Part shown: positions 52,586 to 61,040 of the stretch, in pieces
Numbering within the stretch: position 1 is the stretch's first letter
Layout: every line of letters starts with the position of its first letter
Source of the DNA: Pseudomonadota bacterium
GTDB lineage: Bacteria > Pseudomonadota > Gammaproteobacteria > Burkholderiales > Burkholderiaceae_C
Assembly: GCA_023442945.1 (NCBI GenBank)
Contig: JAEZWW010000040.1
Location: forward strand, 1-64,000
DNA length: 64,000 nucleotides
Reading direction: 5' to 3'
Made by a program: the position numbers and the translations under genes
The notes under the pieces: model-generated
Seen by the model: only the letters and a program-made list of their open reading frames with translations
Told to the model about the DNA's origin: nothing
Database searches by the model: none

Positions 52586-52864
52586 ATGTCCAACCGCGCC
52601 GTCCCAGCCGTCCTGATCGTGCTGCTGGTCATCGTCCACGCGCAGCTGTGGTTTGGGCGCGGCAGCGTGCCCAACGTGACGGGGCTGCAGCGCAAGGTTG
52701 ACCAGCAGAAGGCGGCCAACAACCAGGCGCGCCTGGCCAACGATCAGCTCAGTTCCGAAGTCGAAGACCTGAAAGCGGGCCTCGGCATGGTCGAGGAAAA
52801 GGCGCGCATGGAACTGGGCATGGTCAAGCCCAACGAAATTTTCGTGCAGGTGACGCCGCGCTGA
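52586..52864 (+). CDS. ftsB: Cell-division protein FtsB
   Basis: A bitopic protein of 92 residues that joins FtsL and FtsQ in the divisome. A short cytoplasmic N-terminus and membrane helix (VPAVLIVLLVIVHAQLWFG) precede a periplasmic coiled coil (LQRKVDQQKAANNQARLANDQL), and the conserved C-terminal ARMELGMVKPNEIFVQV is present. It is normally directly after eno in this group; here it is separated by about 2.2 kb. Confidence 0.93.
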   Translation: MSNRAVPAVLIVLLVIVHAQLWFGRGSVPNVTGLQRKVDQQKAANNQARLANDQLSSEVEDLKAGLGMVEEKARMELGMVKPNEIFVQVTPR

Positions 52865-52879
52865 GCGGCACGTGGCGCC

Positions 52880-53263
52880 TCAAGCCCCGCGAACGCCCTG
52901 GCGCAGGGCGATGAAAGCACCCAAAGCACGACACGCGGCCGTCAACGCCACGTAGCCGAGGTACCCCAAGACAGACTGGCCACTGGCGACGGCTTGCAGC
53001 ATGGGGCCCAGCAGCGCGATCAGCAGCACATGCAGCAGCGGGCGATTGGCGGCAAAGCGCGCCGTGAAGTAACCCGCCAGGAGAGGACTGAGGACGGTGG
53101 ATACCAGAAACACCAGGCCCAGCGCACCTCGGTGACGCGTGGGGTCTTCGGTGGTCTCGATAAACAAGCGCACAACGACCCCGGCCGCCACCCACGGGAT
53201 GAAATAGCACCCGAACAGCGCAAACACCAGCACCTTCCAGTCGATCAGCCCAATGCCGCGCAC
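52880..53263 (-). CDS. Four-helix membrane protein of unknown function
   Basis: The product is 127 residues, with a GTG start 19 bp after rimM. Four hydrophobic helices are visible (about residues 9-31, 46-66, 73-93, 97-119), separated by short charged loops (ETTEDPTRHRG). No family recognised. It is probably cotranscribed with rpsP-rimM. It is convergent with ftsB, 15 bp away. Confidence 0.6.
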   Translation of the reverse strand: MRGIGLIDWKVLVFALFGCYFIPWVAAGVVVRLFIETTEDPTRHRGALGLVFLVSTVLSPLLAGYFTARFAANRPLLHVLLIALLGPMLQAVASGQSVLGYLGYVALTAACRALGAFIALRQGVRGA

Positions 53264-53282
53264 GGTGTGCAGGTGCGGTGAA

Positions 53283-53849
53283 TCAGTAGTCCGGCTGCCA
53301 GTCCACCGTGATGCGCTTGGCCGCCAGGTCGACCTCGTCGACGTAGGCGTCCACGAACGGGATCAGGCGCTCCAACTGCTTGCCGTTTTCCTCGTAGCCC
53401 AGCACGAGCGTCTGCTGCGGGCCGGTGGCCATCAAATCGGTCACGTGGCCCAGGGCCACACCTTCGCGATTGACCACGGGTAAGCCAATCAGGTCGACCC
53501 AGTAGTACTCGCCTTCTGCGGGCGCGGGGAAAGACGATCGGGCGATGAAGATGCGCGCGCCCTTGATCTGCTCTGCTGCGGTGCGATCCGGCACCTCGCT
53601 GGCGCTGGCCACGACGGTGTCGGCGTGTTCGCGCGCCTGTTTGATCGACAGGCTGAGGGTGCCACTGAAATGCCGCGCACCGCGCTCGGGCGGCTGCAGA
53701 AACCAGCGTTGGGAAGAAAAAAGCGCCTCGGGCGAGGCGCTGTAGGGCTGGACTTTGAACCAGCCCTTGATGCCCCACGCGTCCAGTATGCGGCCGACCT
53801 CCACCGCGTCGGGTGGCAATTCGGCCGGCTCCGGTGCGCCGGGGGTCAT
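53283..53849 (-). CDS. rimM: Ribosome maturation factor RimM
   Basis: A 30S assembly factor that binds ribosomal protein S19, 188 residues. The N-terminal beta-barrel begins VEVGRILDAWGIKGWFKVQPYS; the C-terminal PRC-barrel includes EYYWVDLIGLPVVNREGVALGHV and LIPFVDAYVDEVDLAAKRITVDW. It starts 7 bases after rpsP. trmD and rplS, which usually follow, are not here. Confidence 0.94.
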   Translation of the reverse strand: MTPGAPEPAELPPDAVEVGRILDAWGIKGWFKVQPYSASPEALFSSQRWFLQPPERGARHFSGTLSLSIKQAREHADTVVASASEVPDRTAAEQIKGARIFIARSSFPAPAEGEYYWVDLIGLPVVNREGVALGHVTDLMATGPQQTLVLGYEENGKQLERLIPFVDAYVDEVDLAAKRITVDWQPDY

Positions 53850-53856
53850 CGGGCGA

Positions 53857-54117
53857 TCAGGCAGCGGCAGGCGCGGCCTTGGCGGCCTGCTTGACCAGAC
53901 GGGCCACGGTGGGCGACATCTGGGCGCCGACGCCGGTCCAGTAGCTCAGGCGGTCCTGGGCCACGCGCAGACCTTCTTCACCTTCCACGGCGCCGGGGTT
54001 GTAGAAACCCACGCGCTCGATGAAGCGGCCATCGCGGCGAACGCGCTTGTCGGCCACGACGATGTTGTAGAAGGGGCGGGCTTTGGCGCCGCCGCGCGAG
54101 AGACGAATAACGACCAT
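53857..54117 (-). CDS. rpsP: 30S ribosomal protein S16
   Basis: The protein has 86 residues. The start MVVIRLSRGGAKARPFYNIVVADKR is the classic bS16 N-terminus. First gene of rpsP-rimM, with its promoter in the divergent gap 54118-54411. Confidence 0.97.
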   Translation of the reverse strand: MVVIRLSRGGAKARPFYNIVVADKRVRRDGRFIERVGFYNPGAVEGEEGLRVAQDRLSYWTGVGAQMSPTVARLVKQAAKAAPAAA

Positions 54118-54411
54118 GTTGTTGAATATCCTGGGGTGGTGATTCGGCGCTGAGAACCTCGGGTTGGGGTTGGAGGCAGCAGCGCCTGATTCTTTCGATG
54201 TTGAGACACGCGACATGGCCACCCGGCCAGCGACACATCGGAAAGCCTATGATTATAGGCTGCCTGTCGCAGGAAGACCGCTTCACGCGTGGATTTGCCC
54301 TTGTCGTGTCGTCTTTTTGCGCCGTAAGGCCCCGAATTGACCCGATTTTTGCCCCGACAAGCCGTTGGAGGCCCCGATTTTGCCGTTTTCCTCTTTTCCC
54401 GCCCTGCCCCC
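54118..54411. other. Divergent intergenic region, rpsP / acetyltransferase
   Basis: 294 bp with no gene. It should carry the rpsP leader and promoter on the minus strand and the acetyltransferase promoter on the plus strand. An AT-rich patch at 54247-54260 (CCTATGATTATAGG) is a short palindrome. Confidence 0.45.
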
Positions 54412-54957
54412 ATGCCGCTGATCCGTCCCAGCACCGACCAGGATGTCGCTGCCATCACCGCCCTCTACGCCCACCACGTGCTGCACGGCACGGGCACCTT
54501 CGAGACCGAGCCACCCACCGAGGCCGACATGGCGCAGCGCCGCCGCGACGTGCTGGCGCGCGACCTGCCCTGGTTGGTGGCCGAAGACGCGGACGGCCAG
54601 GTCATCGGCTTTGCGTACTGCAACTGGTTCAAGCCGCGCGCGGCCTACCGGTTTTCGGCCGAGGATTCGGTCTACCTGCACCCGCAAGTCCAAGCGCGCG
54701 GTCTGGGGCGCGCGCTGCTGAGCGAGCTGGAGCGCGCAGCCCAGGCGGCCGGCGTGCGCAAGCTGATCGCCGTCATCGGCGATTCGGCCAACGCGGGCTC
54801 GGTCGGCCTGCACCGCGCCATGGGCTTTGCGGACGTGGGCACCATCGCCGCCTGCGGCTGGAAGTTCGACCGCTGGCTGGACATCGTGCTGATGGAAAAA
54901 ACCATCGGTGCCGGCGCCACTCTGCCTGCCACCACTCCTGCGAAAGGCCAGCCATGA
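54412..54957 (+). CDS. GNAT acetyltransferase, phosphinothricin/methionine-sulfone acetylase type
   Basis: The protein has 181 residues. Motifs: MPLIRPSTDQDVAAITALYAHHVLHGTGTFETEPP, GFAYCNWFKPRAAYRFSAEDSVYLHP, the acetyl-CoA loop QARGLGRALLSELE, and VIGDSANAGSVGLHRAMGF, all typical of the PAT family that acetylates phosphinothricin or methionine sulfone/sulfoximine. It overlaps the TM2 gene by 4 bases. The natural substrate is unproved. Confidence 0.86.
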   Translation: MPLIRPSTDQDVAAITALYAHHVLHGTGTFETEPPTEADMAQRRRDVLARDLPWLVAEDADGQVIGFAYCNWFKPRAAYRFSAEDSVYLHPQVQARGLGRALLSELERAAQAAGVRKLIAVIGDSANAGSVGLHRAMGFADVGTIAACGWKFDRWLDIVLMEKTIGAGATLPATTPAKGQP

Positions 54958-55406
54958 GCCTCAAGAACAAAACCGTCGCCACCTGGCTGACCTTCTTCGG
55001 CGGCCCGCTTGGGCTGCACCGCTTTTACCTGCGCGGCTTTGGCGACGTGCTGGGCTGGTTGCTGCCGATTCCCACGGCGCTGGGCATCTACGGTATTGAA
55101 CGGGTGCAGAACTATGGCCAGGACGATTTGTGGAGCTGGATGCTGATCCCGCTGCTGGGCTTCACCATCGCCGCCTGCGCGCTGATGGCCATCATCTACG
55201 GGCTGATGACGCCCGAAAAATGGAACGCCCGCTTCAACCCCGGCGCCGATCCCGAAGCGCTGCCGGGGCGCACCAACTGGTTCACCGTGGTCGGGATCGC
55301 CGTCGCCTTGATGGTCGGCACGGCGGTGCTGATGGCTTCGCTGGCGTTCAGCTTTCAGCGCTACTTCGAGTACCAGATCGAAGAGGCGCGCAAGATCTCG
55401 CAGTAG
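54954..55406 (+). CDS. TM2-domain membrane protein
   Basis: The protein has 150 residues. The N-terminal TM2 motif (KNKTVATWLTFFGGPLGLHRFYLRG) is followed by about three more helices and a C-terminal acidic tail (QIEEARKISQ). It is coupled to the acetyltransferase by an ATGA overlap. Function unknown. Confidence 0.8.
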   Translation: MSLKNKTVATWLTFFGGPLGLHRFYLRGFGDVLGWLLPIPTALGIYGIERVQNYGQDDLWSWMLIPLLGFTIAACALMAIIYGLMTPEKWNARFNPGADPEALPGRTNWFTVVGIAVALMVGTAVLMASLAFSFQRYFEYQIEEARKISQ

Positions 55407-55440
55407 GTCGGGCAGGCCACCTAAAAGCCGATTTCAAAGG

Positions 55441-55489
55441 AAATCGGCCTCTTGCCCTACAGCCACCTGCGCGGCCAGCTATTCAATGA
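55441..55489 (-). repeat. Dispersed ~50-bp repeat, copy 14 (TM2 / pit gap)
   Basis: The core 55454-55481 on the minus strand is TAGCTGGCCGCGCAGGT, GGCTGTAGGGC, tail GGCCGATTT. It lies between convergent genes. Confidence 0.85.
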
Positions 55490-55505
55490 ATAGCAAGCAC
55501 CCCGG

Positions 55506-56516
55506 TCAGAAGATCCGCAGGCTGACCCAGTAGGCGATGGCCGCGACCAGCGCGCTGGCCGGGATCGTCAGCACCCAGGCCCACACGATATTGCCGGCCA
55601 CGCCCCAGCGCACGGCGCTGGCGCGCTGGGTGGAGCCCACACCGACGATGGCGCCGGTGATGGTGTGGGTGGTGGACACCGGCACGCCCATCGCCGTGGC
55701 GATGAACAGCGTCAGCGCGCCGCCCGTTTCGGCGCAGAAGCCGCCCACGGGCTTGAGCTTGGTGATCTTCTGGCCCATGGTCTTGACGATGCGCCAGCCG
55801 CCGAACATGGTACCGGCGGCGATCGCCACATAACAGCTGACGATGGCCCACAGCGGCGGCGAGGCGTCGCTGGCGGCGGTGTAGCCGGTGGCGATCAGCA
55901 GCATCCAGATGATGCCGATGGTCTTTTGTGCATCGTTGCCGCCGTGGCCCAGGCTGTACGCGCCGGCCGACACCAGCTGCAGGCGCCGGAACCATTTGTC
56001 CACCTTGCTCGGGCGCGTGCGCCGGAAGATCCAGGCCACCGCCACCATCATCAGCGAGCCCAGCAGGAAGCCCAGCAGCGGCGAGATGAAGATGAAGGCC
56101 ACCGTTTTCAGGATGCCGCCAGCGATCAGCACGCTGGTGCCCGCCTTGGCCAGCACCGCCCCGACGATGCCGCCGATCAGCGCGTGCGACGAACTGCTGG
56201 GAATGCCGTAGTACCAGGTGATGACGTTCCAGCTGATGGCGCCGATCAGCGCGCCAAAGACGACGTGTGTGTCCACCACGCCCGGCTGCACGATGCCCTT
56301 GCCCACCGTCGCCGCCACGCTGAGGTGGAAGATGAAGATGGCGATGAAGTTGAAGAACGCGGCAAACACCACGGCCTGCGTGGGCTTGAGCACGCCAGTG
56401 GACACCACCGTGGCGATCGAGTTGGCGGCGTCGTGAAAGCCGTTCATGAAGTCGAACGCGATCGCCAGTGCGACCAGCAGCATCACGACCCAGAGGGCGG
56501 CTTGGGCGGTTTCCAT
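55506..56516 (-). CDS. pit: Low-affinity inorganic phosphate transporter (PiT family)
   Basis: An inner-membrane Pi/proton symporter, 336 residues, about ten helices. The duplicated PiT signature appears as ALAIAFDFMNGFHDAANSIATVVSTGVL and GAYSLGHGGNDAQKTIG; AISWNVITWYYGIPSSSSHALIGG is also present. It is downstream of its regulator-like DUF47 gene. Confidence 0.93.
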   Translation of the reverse strand: METAQAALWVVMLLVALAIAFDFMNGFHDAANSIATVVSTGVLKPTQAVVFAAFFNFIAIFIFHLSVAATVGKGIVQPGVVDTHVVFGALIGAISWNVITWYYGIPSSSSHALIGGIVGAVLAKAGTSVLIAGGILKTVAFIFISPLLGFLLGSLMMVAVAWIFRRTRPSKVDKWFRRLQLVSAGAYSLGHGGNDAQKTIGIIWMLLIATGYTAASDASPPLWAIVSCYVAIAAGTMFGGWRIVKTMGQKITKLKPVGGFCAETGGALTLFIATAMGVPVSTTHTITGAIVGVGSTQRASAVRWGVAGNIVWAWVLTIPASALVAAIAYWVSLRIF

Positions 56517-56622
56517 GGAGCGTTGAAGGTTCTTGGGGAGGGGTTCCGCCGCCCGGTGGCGCGCGCAGGCGGCATGGAGACGGGCGGCGCGTGCAGACTG
56601 GCCGCGGCGCGCCGGGCCGCCG

Positions 56623-57270
56623 TCAGGAGTTTTCCAGGACGATGCCTTCGATCTGGTTGGCCACGTCTTCGCAGCGGTCGGTGATCGATTCCAGCAGCTC
56701 GTAGATGGCTTTCAGCTTGATCAGCTCGCGCACGTCCGGCTCGTGGCGGAACAGGCGACTCATGGCGCTGCGCATCACGCGGTCGGCGTCGGACTCCAGC
56801 CGGTCGATCTCTTCGCAGGTCTTCAGCGCCGCTTCGGCTGTGCCCGGGTCGGCCAGGCGGCTCAGCAGCTTCACGGCTGCCTGCACGCGCTCGCAGCATT
56901 TCACGGCCAGATCCGTCAGGCGTGTGATCTCCTCCGTCATGTGGTGGATGTCGTACAGCGCCATCGTCTCGGCCGAGTCCTGCAGCAGGTCGGCCACGTC
57001 GTCCATCTGGTTGATCAGCGAATGGATTTGCTCGCGGTCGATCGGCGTGATGAAGGTGGTGTGGATGAGGCGGTTGACCTCTTCCGTCACGCGGTCGGCC
57101 GCACGCTCGGCGTTGTCCACTTCCTGGTTGTACTTCTCGCGCAGCTGCGGGTCGTTGTAGTGCGCAACCAGGTTCTCAAACGCCTGCGCCGCCTGGACGA
57201 TGCGCTCGGCGTGCTGGTTGAAGAGCTCAAAAAAATTGCCCTCCTTGGGCAACAGTTTGCTGAACAACAT
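56623..57270 (-). CDS. DUF47 / PhoU-like phosphate transport accessory protein
   Basis: The protein has 215 residues, all-helical, with the DUF47 pattern: MLFSKLLPKEGNFFELFNQHAERI, VDNAERAADRVTEEVNRLIHTTFITPIDREQIHSLINQMDDVADLLQDSAETM, CEEIDRLESDADRVMRSAMSRLFR. The acidic E/DxxxD motifs are the metal-binding type seen in PhoU. It precedes pit by 106 bp and is thought to modulate it. Confidence 0.92.
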   Translation of the reverse strand: MLFSKLLPKEGNFFELFNQHAERIVQAAQAFENLVAHYNDPQLREKYNQEVDNAERAADRVTEEVNRLIHTTFITPIDREQIHSLINQMDDVADLLQDSAETMALYDIHHMTEEITRLTDLAVKCCERVQAAVKLLSRLADPGTAEAALKTCEEIDRLESDADRVMRSAMSRLFRHEPDVRELIKLKAIYELLESITDRCEDVANQIEGIVLENS

Positions 57271-57583
57271 GGTGGTTATCGGTCCGGGCCTGGGGGTGTT
57301 CGTCTAACAGCAGATTGTGACATCTTCATGTAACCGCCCTGACACCCGCCCACGTCGCGTGGGCGACCCAGCGCCAGCGCGCCACGTCGCCATCAGACGC
57401 CCAACGAGATCGGCGCAGCAAGGCGGCACTCACACCGCAAACGAACCCCAACGCCAGCAAGCGGCGCAGCCGCAGCACACCCCCATCCAGCAAACGCCAT
57501 GTGCGGACCTGCGCCGCACATCGGCGTTGTCCCCCTCCCGAAGAGAGAGGGGGAAGGCGCGTCAGCGCCTCAGGGGGTGCCTT
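57271..57583. other. Intergenic region, DUF47 / DUF486, with hairpin
   Basis: 313 bp with no gene. It carries the promoter of the phosphate operon and, near its right end, the stem CCCCCTC-9 nt-GAGGGGG region (57531-57553) followed by GGCGCG-TCA-GCGCC. The hairpin sits 31 bp beyond the DUF486 stop and may be its terminator. Confidence 0.55.
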
Positions 57584-57943
57584 CTAGCTCCTAAACACAA
57601 AGTACACCGCCCCCACCATGCACAGCGCCGCCCACAGGTAATCCAGCTTCATCGGCTCCTTCAAGTACAGCACAGCGAAGGGCACGAACACGCTGAGGGT
57701 GATCACCTCCTGCATGATTTTCAGTTGCCCCACGCTGAACTGCGTGTGCCCAATGCGGTTGGCCGGCACCTGCAGCAGGTACTCGAACAGCGCAATGCCC
57801 CAGCTGACCAGCGCCGCCACGTACCAGGGTGCGGTGGCCAGGTTCTTCAGGTGGCCGTACCAGGCGAAGGTCATGAAGACGTTGCTGAGGGCCAGCAACA
57901 GCACCGTCTGGGCGCTGATGGGCAAGGAGGTGAACGACTGCAT
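57584..57943 (-). CDS. DMT-like small membrane protein (DUF486)
   Basis: The protein has 119 residues and four helices: VLLLALSNVFMTFAWYGHLK, VAALVSWGIALFEYLLQVPANRIG, FSVGQLKIMQEVITLSVFV, LWAALCMVGAVYFVFR. It matches the DUF486 small drug/metabolite-type proteins. The start MQSFTSLPI (57943) is preferred to an upstream in-frame start. Confidence 0.85.
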   Translation of the reverse strand: MQSFTSLPISAQTVLLLALSNVFMTFAWYGHLKNLATAPWYVAALVSWGIALFEYLLQVPANRIGHTQFSVGQLKIMQEVITLSVFVPFAVLYLKEPMKLDYLWAALCMVGAVYFVFRS

Positions 57944-58039
57944 GGTGCGACTCCGGGGCATGTCCGTGCGGGAGCCGGATCATGCCGCATGCCGGCCGAT
58001 GCCCCCGCGTGCCAGCGCGGCGGCCACGCACCGCAGCGC

Positions 58040-58666
58040 TCAGCCCTCGGTCTGCTGCCAGGCCGGCAGTGCCTGCACCCGCGCCGCCCAGGCGGCCAGG
58101 TGCGGCAGCCCGTCCAGCGGCAGGCGCGCGGTCTGCGCGTGCATCAACGGCGCGGCCAGCGCCAGATCGGCCAGGCTGAGCGCATCACCGGCCACCCAGG
58201 TACGCCCGTTCAGGTGCGTGTCCAGCGTCGTCAGGGCGGCGCGGCATTCGGCCTCGCCCGCCGCTTCGCGCGCCGCGTCCGGGGCTCCGGCGCCCAACAG
58301 GCCTTTGACGAAGCGCTCCCAGTTCAGCACGCTGACGGGCGGCATCAGGTGCTGCGCGCTCCAGAACATCCAGCGGTTGACGTCGGCGCGGGCTTGCGCG
58401 TCGGTGGGCCACAGGGTCTGGCCGGGCGCGCGCTCGGCCAAGTATTCCATGATCGCGTGCGATTCGGTCAGCGCGAAGTCGCCGTCCACCAGCACCGGCA
58501 CCTTGCCCTGCGGGTTCAGCCGCAGAAAGTCGGGCTGGCGGTGCGCGCCCTGGGTCAGATCGACCAGCACCAGCTCGACCGGCTCGGACAGCTGCGGGGC
58601 CAAATGCAGGGCCGCCATCACAGCGCGGCGGGCGTTGGACGACAAGGGGTGGTAGTACAGGCGCAT
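58040..58666 (-). CDS. Glutathione S-transferase
   Basis: The protein has 208 residues. The thioredoxin-fold N-terminal domain has MRLYYHPLSSNARRAVMAALHL, PQGKVPVLVDGDFALTESHAIMEYL; the helical C-terminal domain ends with TWVAGDALSLADLALAAPL. Start ATG at 58666 places the Ser/Tyr active-site loop correctly. Substrate unknown. Confidence 0.92.
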   Translation of the reverse strand: MRLYYHPLSSNARRAVMAALHLAPQLSEPVELVLVDLTQGAHRQPDFLRLNPQGKVPVLVDGDFALTESHAIMEYLAERAPGQTLWPTDAQARADVNRWMFWSAQHLMPPVSVLNWERFVKGLLGAGAPDAAREAAGEAECRAALTTLDTHLNGRTWVAGDALSLADLALAAPLMHAQTARLPLDGLPHLAAWAARVQALPAWQQTEG

Positions 58667-58784
58667 GGCTGGCTCCGAAAGAATGAACAAGGCCCCGACC
58701 ATAGGCGGTGGCCCTGTCAGAACCTGTCAGCAGTGTGCGGGCTCGATCGCCATCGGCCTGCGCCGCGCGAACTGCGCTGGCTGC

Positions 58785-59270
58785 TTACGGCGCTAGCGGC
58801 GCGCAGACCTGCGTGGCCACGGCGGCCAAGTCGGCGGGGGCGACACGCTCGGGCGCCAGTTCGGCCAGCGGGCGCAGCACGAAGGCGCGCTCGCGCCAGC
58901 GCGGGTGCGGCAGCGTCAGCGACGGGCTGTCGATGCGCGCATCGCCATACAGCAGCAGGTCCAGGTCCAGCGTGCGCGGCGCGTGGCGGTACGGACGTTC
59001 GCGCCCAGCGGCCTGCTCTTGCTTTTGCAGCGCGAGCAGCAAGGCCGGCGCGGTCAAGCGCGTGGCAATGGCCGCGACGGCATTGACATAGTCCGGCCCC
59101 GCAGCGTCCACCGGGGCACTGCCGTAGAGGCGCGAAGCGCCAACCCAGCGCGTGCCGGGCAGGCTGGCCAACTCGTGCAGTGCGTGGCGCACAGCGGCGG
59201 CCGCATCGCCCAGATTGGCGCCGACGCCGATGTAGGCGATGACGGGGTCGCGATCGTCCGCAGAGGTCAT
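58785..59270 (-). CDS. folK: 2-amino-4-hydroxy-6-hydroxymethyldihydropteridine pyrophosphokinase
   Basis: A folate synthesis enzyme of 161 residues. VIAYIGVGANLGD and the HPPK signature RPYRHAPRTLDLDLLLYGD with ERAFVLRPLAEL are present. It lies 123 bp downstream of pcnB on the same strand, the usual pcnB-folK pairing. Confidence 0.95.
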   Translation of the reverse strand: MTSADDRDPVIAYIGVGANLGDAAAAVRHALHELASLPGTRWVGASRLYGSAPVDAAGPDYVNAVAAIATRLTAPALLLALQKQEQAAGRERPYRHAPRTLDLDLLLYGDARIDSPSLTLPHPRWRERAFVLRPLAELAPERVAPADLAAVATQVCAPLAP

Positions 59271-59393
59271 GCGTCGAGCGAAGCGCGCCCCACACTGGCG
59301 GCCAAGCAGTTCACCCGGGCCAAGCGCGCCACCGCATCAACCGTAGAAGCCAACCGCTTCACCGTACCCACGCTGCCGATCGTGCGCACCGCG

Positions 59394-61040
59394 TCAATCG
59401 CCGCCGTCGGACGCGGGCGGCGCCGAGCGCTCGCCACCCCCACCCGCCGGCTTGCGGCGCCGGCGGCGGCGCTTCTTGGGCGGTGCGTCGGCATGGTCCG
59501 GCGCGCCGTCGTCGAAGTCGTGGTCCTCGTCGTGGTCCCGCGTGCCGGCATCATCGGCGACACGTTTCGCTACTTTTTTGGTAGCTAGTTGCGCAGATCC
59601 ATCTAGGGCTGGAGTGCCTTTTGGCACGCGGTGGACACGCGGCGCCTGCTTCTTGGCACGTTGCTGCTCGTTGCGCAATTCGTGCACCATGCTTTCGCGC
59701 GCGCCGTCGTCGGCGATGCTGAACTGCTGCCACCAGTCGGCCAGCTCTTCGCCGACTTCGCCGACGTCGGCACGCAGGCGCAAGAAGTCGAAGCCGGCGC
59801 GAAAGCGCGGCTGCCCCGCCAGGCTGATGGGCGAATTGCCGCTGCGCTTGTCGAAGCGCGGCTGCATCATCCAGATCTCGCGCATGTCGGCGCCCAGCTT
59901 GCCGCGGCCCGACACATCGCCCACGCGCGCGTCAAACACCTCGTCGATCGCGTCCTGCAGCGCCGGGAACGGGTGCTCCTTGCGCGCCAGGCGGGCGTTC
60001 CAGCCCGTCAACACGTCCTGCCACAGCACGCAGGCCAAGAGGAACGACGGTGCGACCGGTTTGCCCTCGCCCACGCGGCGGTCGGTGTCTTGCAGCGCGG
60101 CCTTGATGAAGGGCTGGTCGGCACGTTCGACCACCAGGTCCAGCAGCGGGTAGATGCCCTTGCCCACACCCAGCTTGCGCAGCTGTTCGACGCTGGCCAG
60201 CGCGTGGCCGGTCTGCAGCAGCTTGAGCATTTCGTCGAACAAGCGGCTTTGCGGCACGTCGCCCAGCAGGCCCAGGCATTCGATGAGCGGCTTGGCGGTC
60301 TTGGGCTCGAGCTTGAAGCCCAGCGCCGACAGCTTGGCGCCAAAGCGCACGGCGCGGATGATGCGCACCGGGTCTTCGCGGTAGCGCGCGGCCGGGTCGC
60401 CGATCATGCGCAGCAGCTTTTTCTGCGCGTCGGGGATGCCGCCGTGGTAGTCGACCACGACGCGCGATTCGGGGTCGTAGTACATGGCGTTGACGGTAAA
60501 GTCGCGCCGCGCGGCGTCTTCGTCCTGCGGGCCCCAGACGTTGTCGCGCAGCACCCGGCCGCTGGCGTCCACCGCGTGCTTCATGGTGGCCAACTGGCCC
60601 TTGGCGGTGCGTTCGTTGCCGCTCACTTGTTCGGCCGCCGTGTTGTCTACGTTGGCGCGGAAGGTGGAAACCTCGATCACCTCGTGCTCGCGCCCGCGGC
60701 CGTACACCACGTGCACGATGCGAAAGCGCCGCCCGATGATGAAGGCGCGGCGGAACAAGCCCTTGACCTGTTCGGGCGTGGCGTTGGTGGCCACGTCGAA
60801 GTCCTTGGGTTTCAAGCCCAGCAGCAAGTCGCGCACGGCGCCGCCGACGATGTAGGCCTCGTAACCCGCCTCTTTCAGCGTGCGCACGACACCCGCGGCG
60901 CGCTCATCGACCAGCGCCGGGTTGATGCCGTGGCCGTCGGGGCCGACTTCGACACGCTTGCCCAGCCGCTTGCGCGCGCCGCCGCTGGCGTTTTTGCCCG
61001 TGGCCTTGCCGATCAGCTTGTCGATCAGGTTCTTGATCAT
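59394..61040 (-). CDS. pcnB: Poly(A) polymerase I
   Basis: Adds 3' poly(A) tails to RNA and promotes decay. The protein has 548 residues, longer than E. coli PcnB because of a 70-residue C-terminal tail that is Asp/His-rich and then a run of Arg (PPKKRRRRRRKPAGGG). The polymerase signature GGAVRDLLLGLKPKDFDVATNA and RRFRIVHVVYG, DFTVNAMYYDP are present. Residues 478-486 (ALDGSAQLA) in the tail are from a repeat copy. The start at 61040 overlaps the HAD gene by 4 bases. Confidence 0.94.
   Translation of the reverse strand: MIKNLIDKLIGKATGKNASGGARKRLGKRVEVGPDGHGINPALVDERAAGVVRTLKEAGYEAYIVGGAVRDLLLGLKPKDFDVATNATPEQVKGLFRRAFIIGRRFRIVHVVYGRGREHEVIEVSTFRANVDNTAAEQVSGNERTAKGQLATMKHAVDASGRVLRDNVWGPQDEDAARRDFTVNAMYYDPESRVVVDYHGGIPDAQKKLLRMIGDPAARYREDPVRIIRAVRFGAKLSALGFKLEPKTAKPLIECLGLLGDVPQSRLFDEMLKLLQTGHALASVEQLRKLGVGKGIYPLLDLVVERADQPFIKAALQDTDRRVGEGKPVAPSFLLACVLWQDVLTGWNARLARKEHPFPALQDAIDEVFDARVGDVSGRGKLGADMREIWMMQPRFDKRSGNSPISLAGQPRFRAGFDFLRLRADVGEVGEELADWWQQFSIADDGARESMVHELRNEQQRAKKQAPRVHRVPKGTPALDGSAQLATKKVAKRVADDAGTRDHDEDHDFDDGAPDHADAPPKKRRRRRRKPAGGGGERSAPPASDGGD
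59571..59622 (+). repeat. Dispersed ~50-bp repeat, copy 15 (inside pcnB)
   Basis: The core 59582-59609 is TAGCTAGTTGCGCAGAT, CCATCTAGGGC, tail GCCTTTT. It is antisense to pcnB and encodes ALDGSAQLA at codons 478-486. Confidence 0.78.

Noticed and set aside
57317..59086. 589-codon plus-strand frame
   Set aside because: It runs antisense to DUF486, GST and folK, which are all clear genes on the minus strand. Composition is typical of a shadow frame.
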